From positions 1 through 64,000 of the forward strand of contig NZ_LBJG01000015.1 in NCBI RefSeq assembly GCF_028128765.1: 64,000 nucleotides of DNA, given 5' to 3'. The notes below the pieces were generated by a model that saw only the letters and a program-made list of their open reading frames with translations, was not told the origin of the DNA and made no database searches. Position 1 is the first letter of the stretch. Every line of letters starts with the position of its first letter. Both the position numbers and the translations under genes were made by a program. Below, in pieces: positions 44,333-53,560 of this stretch. This DNA comes from Bradyrhizobium sp. CCBAU 51627. GTDB lineage: Bacteria > Pseudomonadota > Alphaproteobacteria > Rhizobiales > Xanthobacteraceae.

Positions 44333-44995
44333 TCACTTCGATGCGGTAGTCTTGTTTTCCATGTTCACGACCTGCACGCGTCGGTTCACCTCCGCCAGCG
44401 GCTGGCTCGGATCCTTCAGCTTGCTCTTGCCGTAGCCGACGGTGACGAGATCGGCTGCGGCGATGCCGTACTTCTCGACGAGGTAGCGCTTGATCGAATC
44501 CGCGCGGCGTTCCGACAGCTCCTGATTGTAGCCCTCGCTGCCGGCGGCGTCGGTGTGGCCGGCGACCACGAAGGTCGAGCCCTTCAGGTCCGGGCTGGTC
44601 AGCGCGCGGCCGAGCGCCTGCACCGAGGGCATCGACTTGGCGCTGATATTGGCCGAGTTGTAGTCGAAGGTGATTTCGAGATCGATGTTCGGCTTGTCCT
44701 TGGCGGCGGAGGCGATCTCCTCGCGCTCGGTCATGGACAATGAGCGCGTGGCGCGGCCGCGGACGGACTGGATCAGCTTGCTTTCCGCCGGGTTCGGCGC
44801 CGGATCGGCCTGCGGCGCGAGCGAGAGGCCGCGGGTCAGGGGTTTTTTCGGCGGCGCCAGGGCGCGAACGATCTCGTCCTCGGTGACGCTCTTGCTGTTG
44901 CCGTCGTCGCCGGCGAAGGCTGGTGTCAGCGACAGCGCAGCACCGAGGGTGATGATGGACAGGATCGCGGTCAGTCCCTTTGCAGCCAATCTCAT
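44333..44995 (-). CDS. OmpA-family peptidoglycan-associated protein
   Basis: A 220-residue protein with a signal peptide (LTAILSIITLGAALSLTPAFAG) and a C-terminal OmpA domain (about 110-215): DLEITFDYNSANISAKSMPSVQALG, then VAGHTDAAGSEGYNQELSERRA, which contains the Asp and Arg that bind diaminopimelate in peptidoglycan. There is no beta-barrel domain; the middle is a Pro/Ala-rich and charged linker. The ATG at 44995 follows GGAGGG and is preferred to an upstream start. It lies next to the TPR caspase-fold gene, same direction. Confidence 0.88.
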   Translation of the reverse strand: MRLAAKGLTAILSIITLGAALSLTPAFAGDDGNSKSVTEDEIVRALAPPKKPLTRGLSLAPQADPAPNPAESKLIQSVRGRATRSLSMTEREEIASAAKDKPNIDLEITFDYNSANISAKSMPSVQALGRALTSPDLKGSTFVVAGHTDAAGSEGYNQELSERRADSIKRYLVEKYGIAAADLVTVGYGKSKLKDPSQPLAEVNRRVQVVNMENKTTASK

Positions 44996-45139
44996 TGCCA
45001 GTCCCTCCTGCGCAGTTGACCTGCGTGGTTCCAAAATTCCTGCAAGTGGCCCCCGGAAAGGCCGCCTGCGGCATCCGTCCGTTAGTCTTCTCAGGGACGC
45101 CGAGGGTTCGAGGCGTCTTCTGCCTCAACCAAAAAAATA

Positions 45140-46663
45140 CTAGCGTACTCCGTAGCTTGCGAACTCCTGAACGATGTTCGGATCCATTGCCTTGGCATTG
45201 GCGATATCCAGCGCCCCCTCCTGGGCCGACCCATTGCGCTGCTTGGCAAGGCCACGGCCATAGAGCGAGGAAGTCAGGCGCGGGTTGATCCTCAGCGCAG
45301 CGTCGAAATCGGCGATGGCGTTCTTCACCGCGCCGGATTTGAGGTTCACCAGGCCGCGGCTGTCCAGCGCGTCGATGAAGTTCGGTTGCAACCGCAGCGC
45401 CTCGTTGCAATCCTTCAGCGCACCCTGGAGATCGCCGACCACGGTCCGGGTCCAGCAGCGATTGTTCAGCGCCTCGACGTCCTTCGGGTTGATTCGCAGC
45501 GTGTCGTCGAAATCCTTGATGGCGAGGTTGTAGGCGCCCTTCGTCGCATACACCTGACCCCGCCGGTAATAGGCGTTCTTGTCTTCAGGATTCGCGGCGA
45601 TCCTGGCCGTCAGATCCTTGATGGTGCGATCCTCCGCCAGCGCGGCCGCACTCGGGCCGCCATCGGCGTTCGGCGCCGGAGCGGGCTCGGCGGGTTTGAC
45701 CGGTGGGGGCGGCGGAGGCAGCGCGGCCTCGACCTGCGGTTTCGACGTCGGCGGCGGTGATGGAGGTGCAGGCGGCGCCGGCGGATTGTTCGAAGCCACG
45801 GGCGCTGGCGGCGGTGCGGGCGGAGCCGGCGGCGGGTTATTGGCGACAGGAGCAGGCGACGGTGCGGGAGGCGCCGGTGGCGTCGTCGCCGCCGTCGGGT
45901 GCGATCCCGCCGCTCCTGGAATGAACGAGAAGTCTTCGGCGAGCGAAGATGAGATCCACGGCACCTGCTCGCCGCGCGAGGCGCGGGTCACGCCCATCTT
46001 GGTGCGGTTCAGCGTTTCCTCCGCCATCAGGTCGGGGACGCGGATTTCCTTGAGCAATTCCTGGACGAACAGGCTGTGGTCGCCGCCGGCATCCGACACC
46101 ACGGAAGCCAGCGCCGCCGAATACATCACCAGCGTGCCGTTCGGCGCGATGACCGGGGTGAGGCCCGCCGAGAAGCTGCGGAACCGCCGTTCGAACGGGT
46201 TGCGCCTGGAGGCGTCGATCAGCGCGATCTTGACGCCGGCGCCGCGGGTGTTGAGCTCGCCCAGGATCGTTTCGATGCTGAAACCGTCGCGGCGGACATC
46301 GGACTCGGTCCAGATCTGCGCGTCGACCGGGATCATGTAGCTCTGGCGCGCCGACTGGATGCCGAAGCCACTGTAGAACAGCAGCGCCACGGAGCCCGGC
46401 TTGATCTTGCCGTAGAGCTTGTCGAAGGCGCGGCGCATCCCGTCGCCGGTCAGGTTCTCGCCGACCTCCACCGAAAAGCCGTCGCGCTTGAGCTCGTCGG
46501 CGACGTCGCGGGCGTCGTTGATCGGCTCCTTCAGCGGGCTGTCGGCATCGGGATATTTGGCATTGCCGATCACCAGCGCGAAGCGGTCGCCGGCCGCAAT
46601 CGACGGCGCGGTCGGGACAAGCATGACAAGCAAAGGCAGGAGACAAAGGAAGCGAGTTTTCAT
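45140..46663 (-). CDS. Caspase-fold pseudoenzyme with proline-rich linker and TPR repeats
   Basis: A 507-residue exported protein (signal peptide ending PTAPSIAA). The caspase-like domain (about 27-250) begins RFALVIGNAKYPDADSPLKEPINDA. The catalytic histidine position reads YSGFGIQ (F100) and the cysteine position reads IDASRRNPFERRF (S152), so both catalytic residues are lost, as in the 283-residue protein at 18.6 kb. A linker of about 90 residues is almost all Pro and Ala with PPAPPAPP runs. Three TPR-type repeats follow (NAYYRRGQVYATKGAYNLAIKDFDDTLRINP and two similar). TPRs normally bind proteins, so a scaffolding role in the periplasm is the likeliest reading. It is upstream of the OmpA-like gene. 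Confidence 0.85.
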   Translation of the reverse strand: MKTRFLCLLPLLVMLVPTAPSIAAGDRFALVIGNAKYPDADSPLKEPINDARDVADELKRDGFSVEVGENLTGDGMRRAFDKLYGKIKPGSVALLFYSGFGIQSARQSYMIPVDAQIWTESDVRRDGFSIETILGELNTRGAGVKIALIDASRRNPFERRFRSFSAGLTPVIAPNGTLVMYSAALASVVSDAGGDHSLFVQELLKEIRVPDLMAEETLNRTKMGVTRASRGEQVPWISSSLAEDFSFIPGAAGSHPTAATTPPAPPAPSPAPVANNPPPAPPAPPPAPVASNNPPAPPAPPSPPPTSKPQVEAALPPPPPPVKPAEPAPAPNADGGPSAAALAEDRTIKDLTARIAANPEDKNAYYRRGQVYATKGAYNLAIKDFDDTLRINPKDVEALNNRCWTRTVVGDLQGALKDCNEALRLQPNFIDALDSRGLVNLKSGAVKNAIADFDAALRINPRLTSSLYGRGLAKQRNGSAQEGALDIANAKAMDPNIVQEFASYGVR

Positions 46664-47029
46664 AATCAGCGCGGTCCAGCCAAAAAGGCGCCGTTCCAGC
46701 TTGCGCCGCGGCGACCTTAACTTACGCAAAGTGCATTATCAAACCGGGGAATGGGGGCGTCAACCGCTTGGAGATTCTGCACTATCGCGACAATTGACCG
46801 CGACATGCAGGCCGGCTGCGAGGGGAATAATTCGGCGGTCACGGTCTCACTCGACGCATTCTCGTTCAGGCATCAGGCGGCCATGTTAGGCCGGCACGCG
46901 CGACGAAAATGTGATTGGTCTCACATTGTGACCCACGCCCGCCGCAGCCTCAGAGGTTTGACCTTTGCGGCAGGCGATGGCTTGGTGCGCGAAGGTCCAA
47001 TCAGAAGAGCAAGAGCCGGGATCAAAGCC
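46664..47029. other. Divergent intergenic region carrying the CRP-like site
   Basis: About 365 bases between the TPR caspase gene and the MBL gene. Besides the perfect dyad at 46908-46927 it contains no supportable gene. Frames extending the MBL gene upstream lack ribosome sites and conserved sequence. Confidence 0.45.
46908..46927. promoter_or_regulatory. CRP-type operator (TGTGA-N6-TCACA)
   Basis: Arms AATGTGA (46908-46914) and TCACATT (46921-46927) are perfect inverted repeats separated by TTGGTC. The core is identical to the consensus bound by E. coli CRP. It lies about 103 bases before the ATG of the MBL-fold gene and about 245 bases from the divergent caspase-TPR gene. Seen directly; regulation by a cAMP-Crp protein is inferred. 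Confidence 0.65.
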
Positions 47030-47848
47030 ATGATCAAAGCCGAGGAAAACGTCTACGAAATATACGCCCTGCGCTATGCGACGATGTCGCCGCGCACCCC
47101 CAGCATGAACTTCCTCGCGCCCGACCCGCATGACAGTGCGGCGCAGGATCTCGATTACTTCGTCTGGCTGATCCGAGGGCGGGGGCGCGATATCCTGGTC
47201 GATACCGGATTCAACGCCGAGGAAGCGAGCTTGCGCGCGCGCAAGCTGACGCTCAACCCGGTCGATGCGCTGGAGCGCTTCGGCGTCGCCGCATCGAGCA
47301 TTCGCGACATCATCGTGACCCATCTGCATTACGACCACGCCGGCAATCTCGATCGCTTCCCGCATGCGCGCTTCCATCTCCAGGAGCGCGAGATGGCCTA
47401 CGCCACGGGCCGCTGCATGTGCAACGGCCTGCTGCGGCATCCGTTCACGGTCGAGCACGTCACGCAGATGGTGCGCCATGTCTATGGCGAGCGCGTCACC
47501 TTCCATTCCGGCGATGGCGAAGTGGCGCCCGGCATCACCGTCCATCGCGTCGGCGGTCATTCCGACGGGCTGCAGGTGGTGAAAGTCGAGACCGCGCGCG
47601 GGCCTGTCGTGCTGGCGTCCGACGCTGCGCATTACTACGCCAATCTGCAGCGCCGCAGCCCGTTCCCGATCGTCTACAATGTCGGCGACATGGCGGCCGG
47701 CTGGGAGACGATCGAGCGTCTCGCCGGCCACCCGGATCGTTACATCCCGGGGCACGACCCCATCGTGACCGAGATCTATCCGCGCGCCAGCGACAAGGTC
47801 GACGCCTGGGCACTGCATCTGCAGCCGTCGCGGTCGTTTGCGAAGTGA
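47030..47848 (+). CDS. MBL-fold metallohydrolase, N-acyl homoserine lactonase-like
   Basis: A 272-residue metallo-beta-lactamase-fold hydrolase. The zinc motif is intact as THLHYDHAG, with further ligands in VHRVGGHSDG, VLASDAAHYY and YIPGHDP. The layout (Tyr/Leu-rich start, DILVDTGFN, a long insert, then HxHxDH) is typical of the group containing N-acyl homoserine lactonases, which open the lactone ring of quorum signals; other lactones or esters are equally possible. The ATG at 47030 opens MIKAEENVYEIYALRYAT. The last 80 bases are duplicated at 53483-53562. A CRP-like site lies upstream. Confidence 0.82.
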   Translation: MIKAEENVYEIYALRYATMSPRTPSMNFLAPDPHDSAAQDLDYFVWLIRGRGRDILVDTGFNAEEASLRARKLTLNPVDALERFGVAASSIRDIIVTHLHYDHAGNLDRFPHARFHLQEREMAYATGRCMCNGLLRHPFTVEHVTQMVRHVYGERVTFHSGDGEVAPGITVHRVGGHSDGLQVVKVETARGPVVLASDAAHYYANLQRRSPFPIVYNVGDMAAGWETIERLAGHPDRYIPGHDPIVTEIYPRASDKVDAWALHLQPSRSFAK

Positions 47849-48044
47849 CGGTGAAGGCCTGCCCCGTGCTCGTCGTCCCGGACAAGCGCCCAAAGCAGGT
47901 AGATCAGGGACCCATAACCCCAAGCAAGAGTTTGGCGCGAATTAGCAACGGCGAGTCGTCGTGACGGTGGCTGTTCACTACGCGACCGAACGCTCATTCA
48001 CGCGGAAGTGGCCCAAAGCCCGATACTACGGCGCACACCTGCAG

Positions 48045-48890
48045 CTACTTGACGGCGCCGCCGGTGATGCCGGCAATGAAGCGATCGAGGAAGAGATTGT
48101 AAGCGACAGCAACGGGGATGGCCGCGATCAAGGCGCCAGCCATGATCTCGCCCCAGAAGAATACGTCACCGCGAATCAAGTCGGTCGATACGCCCAGCGT
48201 GATCGGCTTTTGGTCAGATGACGAGACGAAGGTCAGCGCGTAGACGAACTCCTGCAACGTCAGTGTAAACGTGAAGATCACGACCGTAAGGATCGCCGGG
48301 ACCGACAGAGGGATCGCCATCTTGAAGAAGGCACCAAACAAGCTGCAGCCGTCGACGATCGCGGCTTCTTCGATCTCAACCGGCAGTGCCTTGAAAAATC
48401 CCATCAGCAGCCACGAGCAGAACGGGATCGTGAAGGTCGGATAGACCAGCACCAGCGACCACATCGAGTTTTGCAGACCGAGCTCAGCGATGATCCGGGA
48501 CAGCGGCAGGAACAACAGGGTCGGCGGCACCAGGTATGTCAGGAAGATGAAGATTCCGAGAGCTTCGCCGCGCCGGCTGGTCATGCGAGCAAGGCTATAG
48601 CCGGCCGGCACCGCAGTCACCAGTGTTATGGCTGTAACACAGAGGCCGATGATGAGTGAATTCAACAGCCACCGCGCGAACAGGGTCTGCGAGAACAGGT
48701 ACCTGATGTGATCCAACGTCGGCGGCTCATTGAACCAGAACGGGGTGTTGGCGATGTTATAGAGGTCGCTGTTCTGTTTGAACGCCGTGATCACCATCCA
48801 ATAGAACGGAAACGCGGCCAGGATGACAAAGAATGCGACGCCGAGGAAAAATCCGGTCTCGCGGGCTGAGCGGGCAATAGGGCGGGACAT
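48045..48890 (-). CDS. Carbohydrate-type ABC transporter permease 2 (MalG-like)
   Basis: A 281-residue inner-membrane permease with about six helices. The EAA motif that contacts the ATPase is EEAAIVDGCSLFGAFFKMAIPLSVP. The ATG at 48890 is one base after the stop of the first permease, with GGGAGA upstream inside that gene; a longer frame from 49022 is an artefact. It ends the four-gene importer operon (binding protein, ATPase, permease 1, permease 2). The family imports sugars or glycerol phosphates; the substrate is unknown. Confidence 0.9.
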   Translation of the reverse strand: MSRPIARSARETGFFLGVAFFVILAAFPFYWMVITAFKQNSDLYNIANTPFWFNEPPTLDHIRYLFSQTLFARWLLNSLIIGLCVTAITLVTAVPAGYSLARMTSRRGEALGIFIFLTYLVPPTLLFLPLSRIIAELGLQNSMWSLVLVYPTFTIPFCSWLLMGFFKALPVEIEEAAIVDGCSLFGAFFKMAIPLSVPAILTVVIFTFTLTLQEFVYALTFVSSSDQKPITLGVSTDLIRGDVFFWGEIMAGALIAAIPVAVAYNLFLDRFIAGITGGAVK

Positions 48891-48891
48891 G

Positions 48892-49821
48892 TCATATCTC
48901 CCGACGACGAATGAAGCGCAGCATGAAGACCACCACCACAAGCAGCACCGGCAGCATGAACAGCGATATGGCGGCGCCGTGCGCCACGTCTCCGGAAACG
49001 ATGCCAGTCTGAAATCCGGCAAATCCGAGCACCGACGTCGCGCCGCCGGGGCCCCCCATCGTCAGCAGGAAGACGATGGAAAGATCGGTGAACGTGAAGA
49101 CGATGCCGAAGATCAGGCCGATAGCCATGATCGGCAGGATCATCGGCAGGATGATCTGGTAGTTGCGACGCCAGAAGCCCGCACCATCCACCGTTGCGGC
49201 GTCGATTATGTCCTGCGGAACGGCCGTGATGCCGGCAAGGAAGATCACGATGGCGAACGGAAAGAAGCGCCAGGCGTTGATAATGACGATGCACAGCATT
49301 GCGAGGTGGGGATTGCCGAGCCAGTTCGGAGCTTCGTCACGCGTGACGATGCCGGACGCAATCAGGGTCCAGTTGATCACGCTGTACAACGAATCGAACA
49401 TCCATTCCCACGCGATCGTAGCCAGCGCGACCGGCACCGCAAAGGGCAGGATGATCAGCGCCCGCACGATCTTGCGACCGGGGAACGGCCGCAACAGCAA
49501 GAAGGCTCCGAATTTTCCGAGCACAAGACCCAGTAGTTGCGAGCCAAACGTAAAGACGAAGGTGTTGCGCAGGGTGTCGAAGAAGGTCGGGTCTTGCAGA
49601 ATCTGCTCGAAGTTCGCCAGGCCGACAAACTTCCAGGTGGGATTATATATCGTATAGGCGCTCAGTGAGTAGTAGATCGCGAGCAGGAGCGGCAAGCCAA
49701 CCAGAAGGAGGACATAGAGTATCGCGGGTGCGACCAATACGGCTTCGAACACCCCGCGCCGGTCGAAGATGAAGTGAAAGCGTGAAACCGGCTTGGCAAC
49801 AGGTTCCGCGATGACGGCCAT
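48892..49821 (-). CDS. Carbohydrate-type ABC transporter permease 1 (MalF/UgpA-like)
   Basis: A 309-residue permease with six predicted helices, beginning near FEAVLVAPAILYVLLLVGLPLLLAIYYSL. The EAA-type loop is IDAATVDGAGFWRRNYQIILPMILP. The ATG at 49821 follows GGTGGGGG; a start at 49839 adds six residues. It lies 14 bases after the ATPase gene and one base before the second permease, so the complex is made from one message. Confidence 0.9.
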   Translation of the reverse strand: MAVIAEPVAKPVSRFHFIFDRRGVFEAVLVAPAILYVLLLVGLPLLLAIYYSLSAYTIYNPTWKFVGLANFEQILQDPTFFDTLRNTFVFTFGSQLLGLVLGKFGAFLLLRPFPGRKIVRALIILPFAVPVALATIAWEWMFDSLYSVINWTLIASGIVTRDEAPNWLGNPHLAMLCIVIINAWRFFPFAIVIFLAGITAVPQDIIDAATVDGAGFWRRNYQIILPMILPIMAIGLIFGIVFTFTDLSIVFLLTMGGPGGATSVLGFAGFQTGIVSGDVAHGAAISLFMLPVLLVVVVFMLRFIRRREI

Positions 49822-49835
49822 GCAAATCCCCCACC

Positions 49836-50864
49836 TCAATTGCGCGTGCGACGACTGCCGCTGCTATCGAAATGGCGCAGCGCGCTGTTCTTCACCGCAA
49901 ACTCGTGCCACTCGCCGGGGCGAATGCTCTCTTCGGCTACGTGAGCGGGGGGCAACTTGGCCGTGATCGGCTGCTTTGAATCGTAGCCGTCGATCACCCC
50001 GTACACGATGCGCTCGGACCCGAGATACTCGGAACGGTCGACGCGAAACGAGAATTCGGTTGCCGCGTCATCCTCGATCATATGCCTGGGCAGGAAATTT
50101 TCCGGCCGGAATCCGAGATAGCCGCCGCCATTGCGGGTCACGATATTCATCGGTGGCGCGCCGACGAAGGTGGCGACGAACAGGTCAGCGGGATCCTCAT
50201 AAATCTCGGTCGGCGTTCCCACCTGCCGGACCCGTCCACGGTCGATGACCGCGATACGGTCTCCCATGCCCATCGCTTCAACCTGATCATGCGTCACATA
50301 GATGGTGGTGAGATGAACCCGCTGCTGAAAATTCCTGATTTCCTGACGGGCCGACGTGCGCAGTTTGGCGTCGAGATTGGATAGCGGTTCGTCGAGCAAG
50401 AGCGCCGTCGGTTCGCGAACGAGTGCGCGCGCCAGCGCCACACGCTGCCGCTCGCCGCCGGAGAGCTGCCGCGGCCGCCGGTCGAGAAGGTGATCGATGC
50501 CCAGCAAGTGCGAGGCCCACTCGACTTTCTTCCTGATTTCCTCGCGCGGCACGCGTTGCGTACGCAATGGAAAAGCAATGTTGTTGCGTACCGTGTAGTG
50601 CGGATAGAGCCCATAGCTCTGGAACATCATCGCCACGCCGCGGGCGCGCGGCGGGATGTCGTTGACGACATTGCCGCCGATCAGGAGATCGCCGCTCGTC
50701 TGCTGCTCGAGGCCGCAAATGATGCGCAGAAACGTCGTCTTGCCACACCCCGAAGGCCCGAGCAGAACCATGAACTCCCCGTCCGGCACGTTAAGAGAAA
50801 TGCCATTGACAGCGGCGACGTCGGCGAATTTCTTGACGATGTTCCTGGTTGAAACTGCTGCCAT
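49836..50864 (-). CDS. ABC transporter ATP-binding protein (MalK/UgpC type)
   Basis: A 342-residue ATPase. Walker A is GPSGCGKTT, the signature is LSGGERQRVALARAL, Walker B is ALLLDEPLSNLDAK, and the switch histidine is in YVTHDQVEA. A C-terminal regulatory OB-like domain follows from about residue 240 (FVGAPPMNIVTRNGGGYLGFRPENFLP), as in sugar importers. The ATG at 50864 follows GGGAGG. It lies 32 bases after the binding-protein gene. Confidence 0.93.
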   Translation of the reverse strand: MAAVSTRNIVKKFADVAAVNGISLNVPDGEFMVLLGPSGCGKTTFLRIICGLEQQTSGDLLIGGNVVNDIPPRARGVAMMFQSYGLYPHYTVRNNIAFPLRTQRVPREEIRKKVEWASHLLGIDHLLDRRPRQLSGGERQRVALARALVREPTALLLDEPLSNLDAKLRTSARQEIRNFQQRVHLTTIYVTHDQVEAMGMGDRIAVIDRGRVRQVGTPTEIYEDPADLFVATFVGAPPMNIVTRNGGGYLGFRPENFLPRHMIEDDAATEFSFRVDRSEYLGSERIVYGVIDGYDSKQPITAKLPPAHVAEESIRPGEWHEFAVKNSALRHFDSSGSRRTRN

Positions 50865-50896
50865 CAAACCTCCCGGAACAGATGCACGGAACGGCC

Positions 50897-52240
50897 TCAG
50901 GTTTTCCCGTGCCACTTCGTGAAGATCGCCTCGGACTGTTGATGCGCCCACTTGACCGAGTCCTCGGCGGACATTTGGCCTGTCGCCGCCTTCGACATCA
51001 TGTCGCAGATGACGAAGTCGTTGTAGACTTCGTCGACGGCCGGCGATGATGGACCGGGATATCCCGGAGACGCCGACCACTGCCCGGAATCCTGCAGCAC
51101 CGACAATTTGTCAGGCGGGCTCGAGGTCGGATCGTTCGAGAGGATAGGCATCGGCTTCGGCACAAGGTTTGCGAAACAGGGGTTGTTGTAGCCCTCGCTC
51201 GCCTTGAATGCCTCTGGCCAGTGATCGGCGTAATATTTGAGGAATTCGATTGCTCCTTCCTGATTCTTGGCGAATTTCCAGACGCCGTAAAACTCGGAGG
51301 CGCCGCCCATGATCTGGCGTACCGGTCCTTTCGGCGGAGCCATCACGAACGTGTCGTCAGCACCTTTCTTGTTTGCCTTCTGGAACGTCCGATAGGCCGA
51401 GATCGGATTGACGATCATCGAGCCGATACCCGAAACAAGGTAGCGATTGTTGCTGGAGTCGTCCCACGACAGCACTTCCGACGTCATCGCGTCTTTGTAG
51501 AGCGCGGTGACGAACTTGACGGCCTCGACCGTCTCCTTGCTGTTGAGCACGACGTTCTTGCCTTCGGCGTCCTGGACCGCACCGCCAAAGCTCCAAAGCA
51601 GGCCGCGCCAAGTCGTGTTCGGGTCATTGCTGTGCCCGAGCGAGATTCCGACCGGATGGCCCTTGGCTTTCAGCTTGGCTCCGCCGCTGCGTACATCGTC
51701 CCAGGTATCCGGCTTCATACCGATCTCGTCCCACATGCTCTTCCGATACATGGCGGGAAAGTTGATGTAGAAATCGGGGAACGCCGACCAGGTCCTATCG
51801 TCCTGGTTGTAGCCGATCTGTCGGCCGATCGTGCTGACCTTGCCGTATTTCTTTTCAGTCGCTTCGACGAGGCTTGTCACGTCCACGAGGAATTTGCGGT
51901 AGAGGTGTGCTCCGCCCGCGCCGTTCCAGCCGAACAGATCGTGACCTGATTGGGCCGAGGCTTCGGCGGCCGCACGCGCGGCGACGTTACCGACCGGGAT
52001 GTGGTCAACGCTGACGCTGATGTTGTTTTTCGTGCCCCAGTCCTTTGCGAACTGATCGAACCATTTGTCGTACTCCGGAACAAAATGGCTCCATTGCACG
52101 ATGGAGAGCGACTTGGTGTCCGCGAAAGCTTTGGAGACGAATGGCGCGGTCACAGAGGGTGCCGAGGCGGCAGCAATGGTGAGACCGGCTTGCTCGAGGA
52201 AACGGCGTCGCGTAACGCGCAGGGATCTACCCGTGCCCAT
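50897..52240 (-). CDS. Extracellular solute-binding protein with Tat signal (sugar type)
   Basis: A 447-residue periplasmic binding protein of the sugar (family 1) group. The N-terminus VTRRRFLEQAGLTIAAASAPSVTA is a twin-arginine signal, so it is exported folded. The mature part starts SIVQWSHFVPEYDKWFDQFAKDW and has the usual hinge features (LLWSFGGAVQDAEGK, PISAYRTFQKANKKG, GGASEFYGVWKFAKNQEGAIEFLKYY). The ATG at 52240 follows GAGGAGGAG. It is the first gene of the importer operon. The ligand cannot be deduced. Confidence 0.9.
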   Translation of the reverse strand: MGTGRSLRVTRRRFLEQAGLTIAAASAPSVTAPFVSKAFADTKSLSIVQWSHFVPEYDKWFDQFAKDWGTKNNISVSVDHIPVGNVAARAAAEASAQSGHDLFGWNGAGGAHLYRKFLVDVTSLVEATEKKYGKVSTIGRQIGYNQDDRTWSAFPDFYINFPAMYRKSMWDEIGMKPDTWDDVRSGGAKLKAKGHPVGISLGHSNDPNTTWRGLLWSFGGAVQDAEGKNVVLNSKETVEAVKFVTALYKDAMTSEVLSWDDSSNNRYLVSGIGSMIVNPISAYRTFQKANKKGADDTFVMAPPKGPVRQIMGGASEFYGVWKFAKNQEGAIEFLKYYADHWPEAFKASEGYNNPCFANLVPKPMPILSNDPTSSPPDKLSVLQDSGQWSASPGYPGPSSPAVDEVYNDFVICDMMSKAATGQMSAEDSVKWAHQQSEAIFTKWHGKT

Positions 52241-52448
52241 CTTCACTCCTCCTCTGGATGTCGCCAGTTGGAGAAGGCTCATCCAGATGAGGGATCAGTC
52301 TAGCTCCGCCCTGGATTTTCTTTCTTTGTAACTATAGCTTTCAAGCCCTGATCGCCGTTCTACTAAAGCCGGTCACTTGGTACGCTGCCGTACGAAGATC
52401 GACAGCGGTCGAGCCGAACAAGGACTACAAGATGTCTGTGTGATTGCG

Positions 52449-53267
52449 TCATATGCAGCAAAGACAGCTGCGCATCAGGCTGACGTCAGCGGAAATGCGA
52501 TGCTGATGCGAGCCGCTGCGGTTTAGATACCCGTATTCCGATGCAATGATCTGATAGCATTCACAGGCTCGACGCTCGAGTGCCGCACGATTACACACAT
52601 TGATTCCGCCACGCTGCCTGACGAGGCCACCGGTCTCTTCCAGCTCGGCCAGCGTCGTCGTAATGCTGGCGCGTCGTACGCCCAGGATGACCGACAGCAT
52701 GTCATGCGTGACGGGAATTATGCGCTCGTCGAGCCGGTCCGCCGCAAGCAGCAACCAGCGGCTTAGCCTTTCTTCGAGGCTGTGGCGGGCGCTGCAAAGG
52801 TTTGTCTGGGCGTTCTGGACCAGCAGCGCATGGATATAGTTGAACAGCTGTTGCTGGATATCGGGGTAACGGTGCGCGACCCGTTGCAGGTCGGAGACGG
52901 GGACGCGCAATCCATAGCCGGGGACCAGCATCAGGCATCGGTTGGGGGACCGCTGTATGCCGAGCACGGCCGCCACGCCGACGAAACCCAGCCGCCCAAC
53001 CATTGAGATCTCCACCGGCCCGTCATGCTGCGTCCGCATCAACATCGATACAACGCCGCGCTCGATGAAGTAGATGTACTCAATCGGATAGTGATAATCC
53101 TGAAGAACCGTGCGGCGCTTGAGTGCGACGGGCTGAAGGAAAGGACGAAGTCGCTCGAAGGAAGGTGGCGCAAGTCCGGCCAGCAGGCGGTTCTGGACCC
53201 GAACCGTCTGCTCGCGATTTGCGCCGATCGGCGCACTGCCCAGCGCTATCCCATGGCGTGCATCCAA
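52449..53267 (-). CDS. Crp/Fnr family regulator beside the ABC importer
   Basis: A 272-residue regulator with an N-terminal effector-binding beta-roll (LKRRTVLQDYHYPIEYIYFIERGVVSM, ISMVGRLGFVGVAAVLG) and a C-terminal helix-turn-helix (VTHDMLSVILGVRRASITTTLAELEETGGLVRQRG). The phosphate-binding cassette is not kept (LGFVGVAAVLG has no Gly-Glu and no Arg-x-Ala), so cyclic nucleotide binding is doubtful. No FNR cysteine cluster. It lies upstream of the importer operon in the same direction, 208 bases away, and may control it. Confidence 0.85.
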   Translation of the reverse strand: MDARHGIALGSAPIGANREQTVRVQNRLLAGLAPPSFERLRPFLQPVALKRRTVLQDYHYPIEYIYFIERGVVSMLMRTQHDGPVEISMVGRLGFVGVAAVLGIQRSPNRCLMLVPGYGLRVPVSDLQRVAHRYPDIQQQLFNYIHALLVQNAQTNLCSARHSLEERLSRWLLLAADRLDERIIPVTHDMLSVILGVRRASITTTLAELEETGGLVRQRGGINVCNRAALERRACECYQIIASEYGYLNRSGSHQHRISADVSLMRSCLCCI

Positions 53268-53446
53268 GACGCCGCTCCGACCTGGCTTGCGGCCGGCTTC
53301 GTCTTCGAATCCAAGCTATCCCTACTCCTATCAGGAGTCACTGGCCAATCCGCCATGCGTGCGTCGCAGCGCTTCTCCGCTCGGAGCAATAGCTCACCGC
53401 CAGCTCATCCTGTGCTGATCTTGCACTGCGGCGAAGCACTCGAACG

Positions 53447-53560
53447 CATCGCTACATTCCCGGCCACGCCCCTGTTGTCACGGAGATCTATCCGCGCGCC
53501 AGCGACAAGGTCGACGCCTGGGCACTGCATCTGCCGCCGTCGCGGTCGTTTGCGAAGTAA
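53447..53560 (+). pseudogene. Duplicated 3' end of the MBL lactonase-like gene
   Basis: In frame this encodes HRYIPGHAPVVTEIYPRASD and continues to SRSFAK and a stop, 37 codons that match the last 37 codons of the intact gene at 47030-47848. The final 80 bases (53483-53562) differ from 47771-47850 at only two positions, while the first 36 bases differ mostly at third codon positions. Nothing of the rest of the gene is present upstream. It is the tail of a second, otherwise deleted copy or paralogue. Confidence 0.85.

Noticed and set aside
45100..45130. Hairpin with A-run beside the caspase-TPR gene as a terminator
   Set aside because: For the minus-strand gene the T-run comes before the stem, not after it, and no plus-strand gene ends there.
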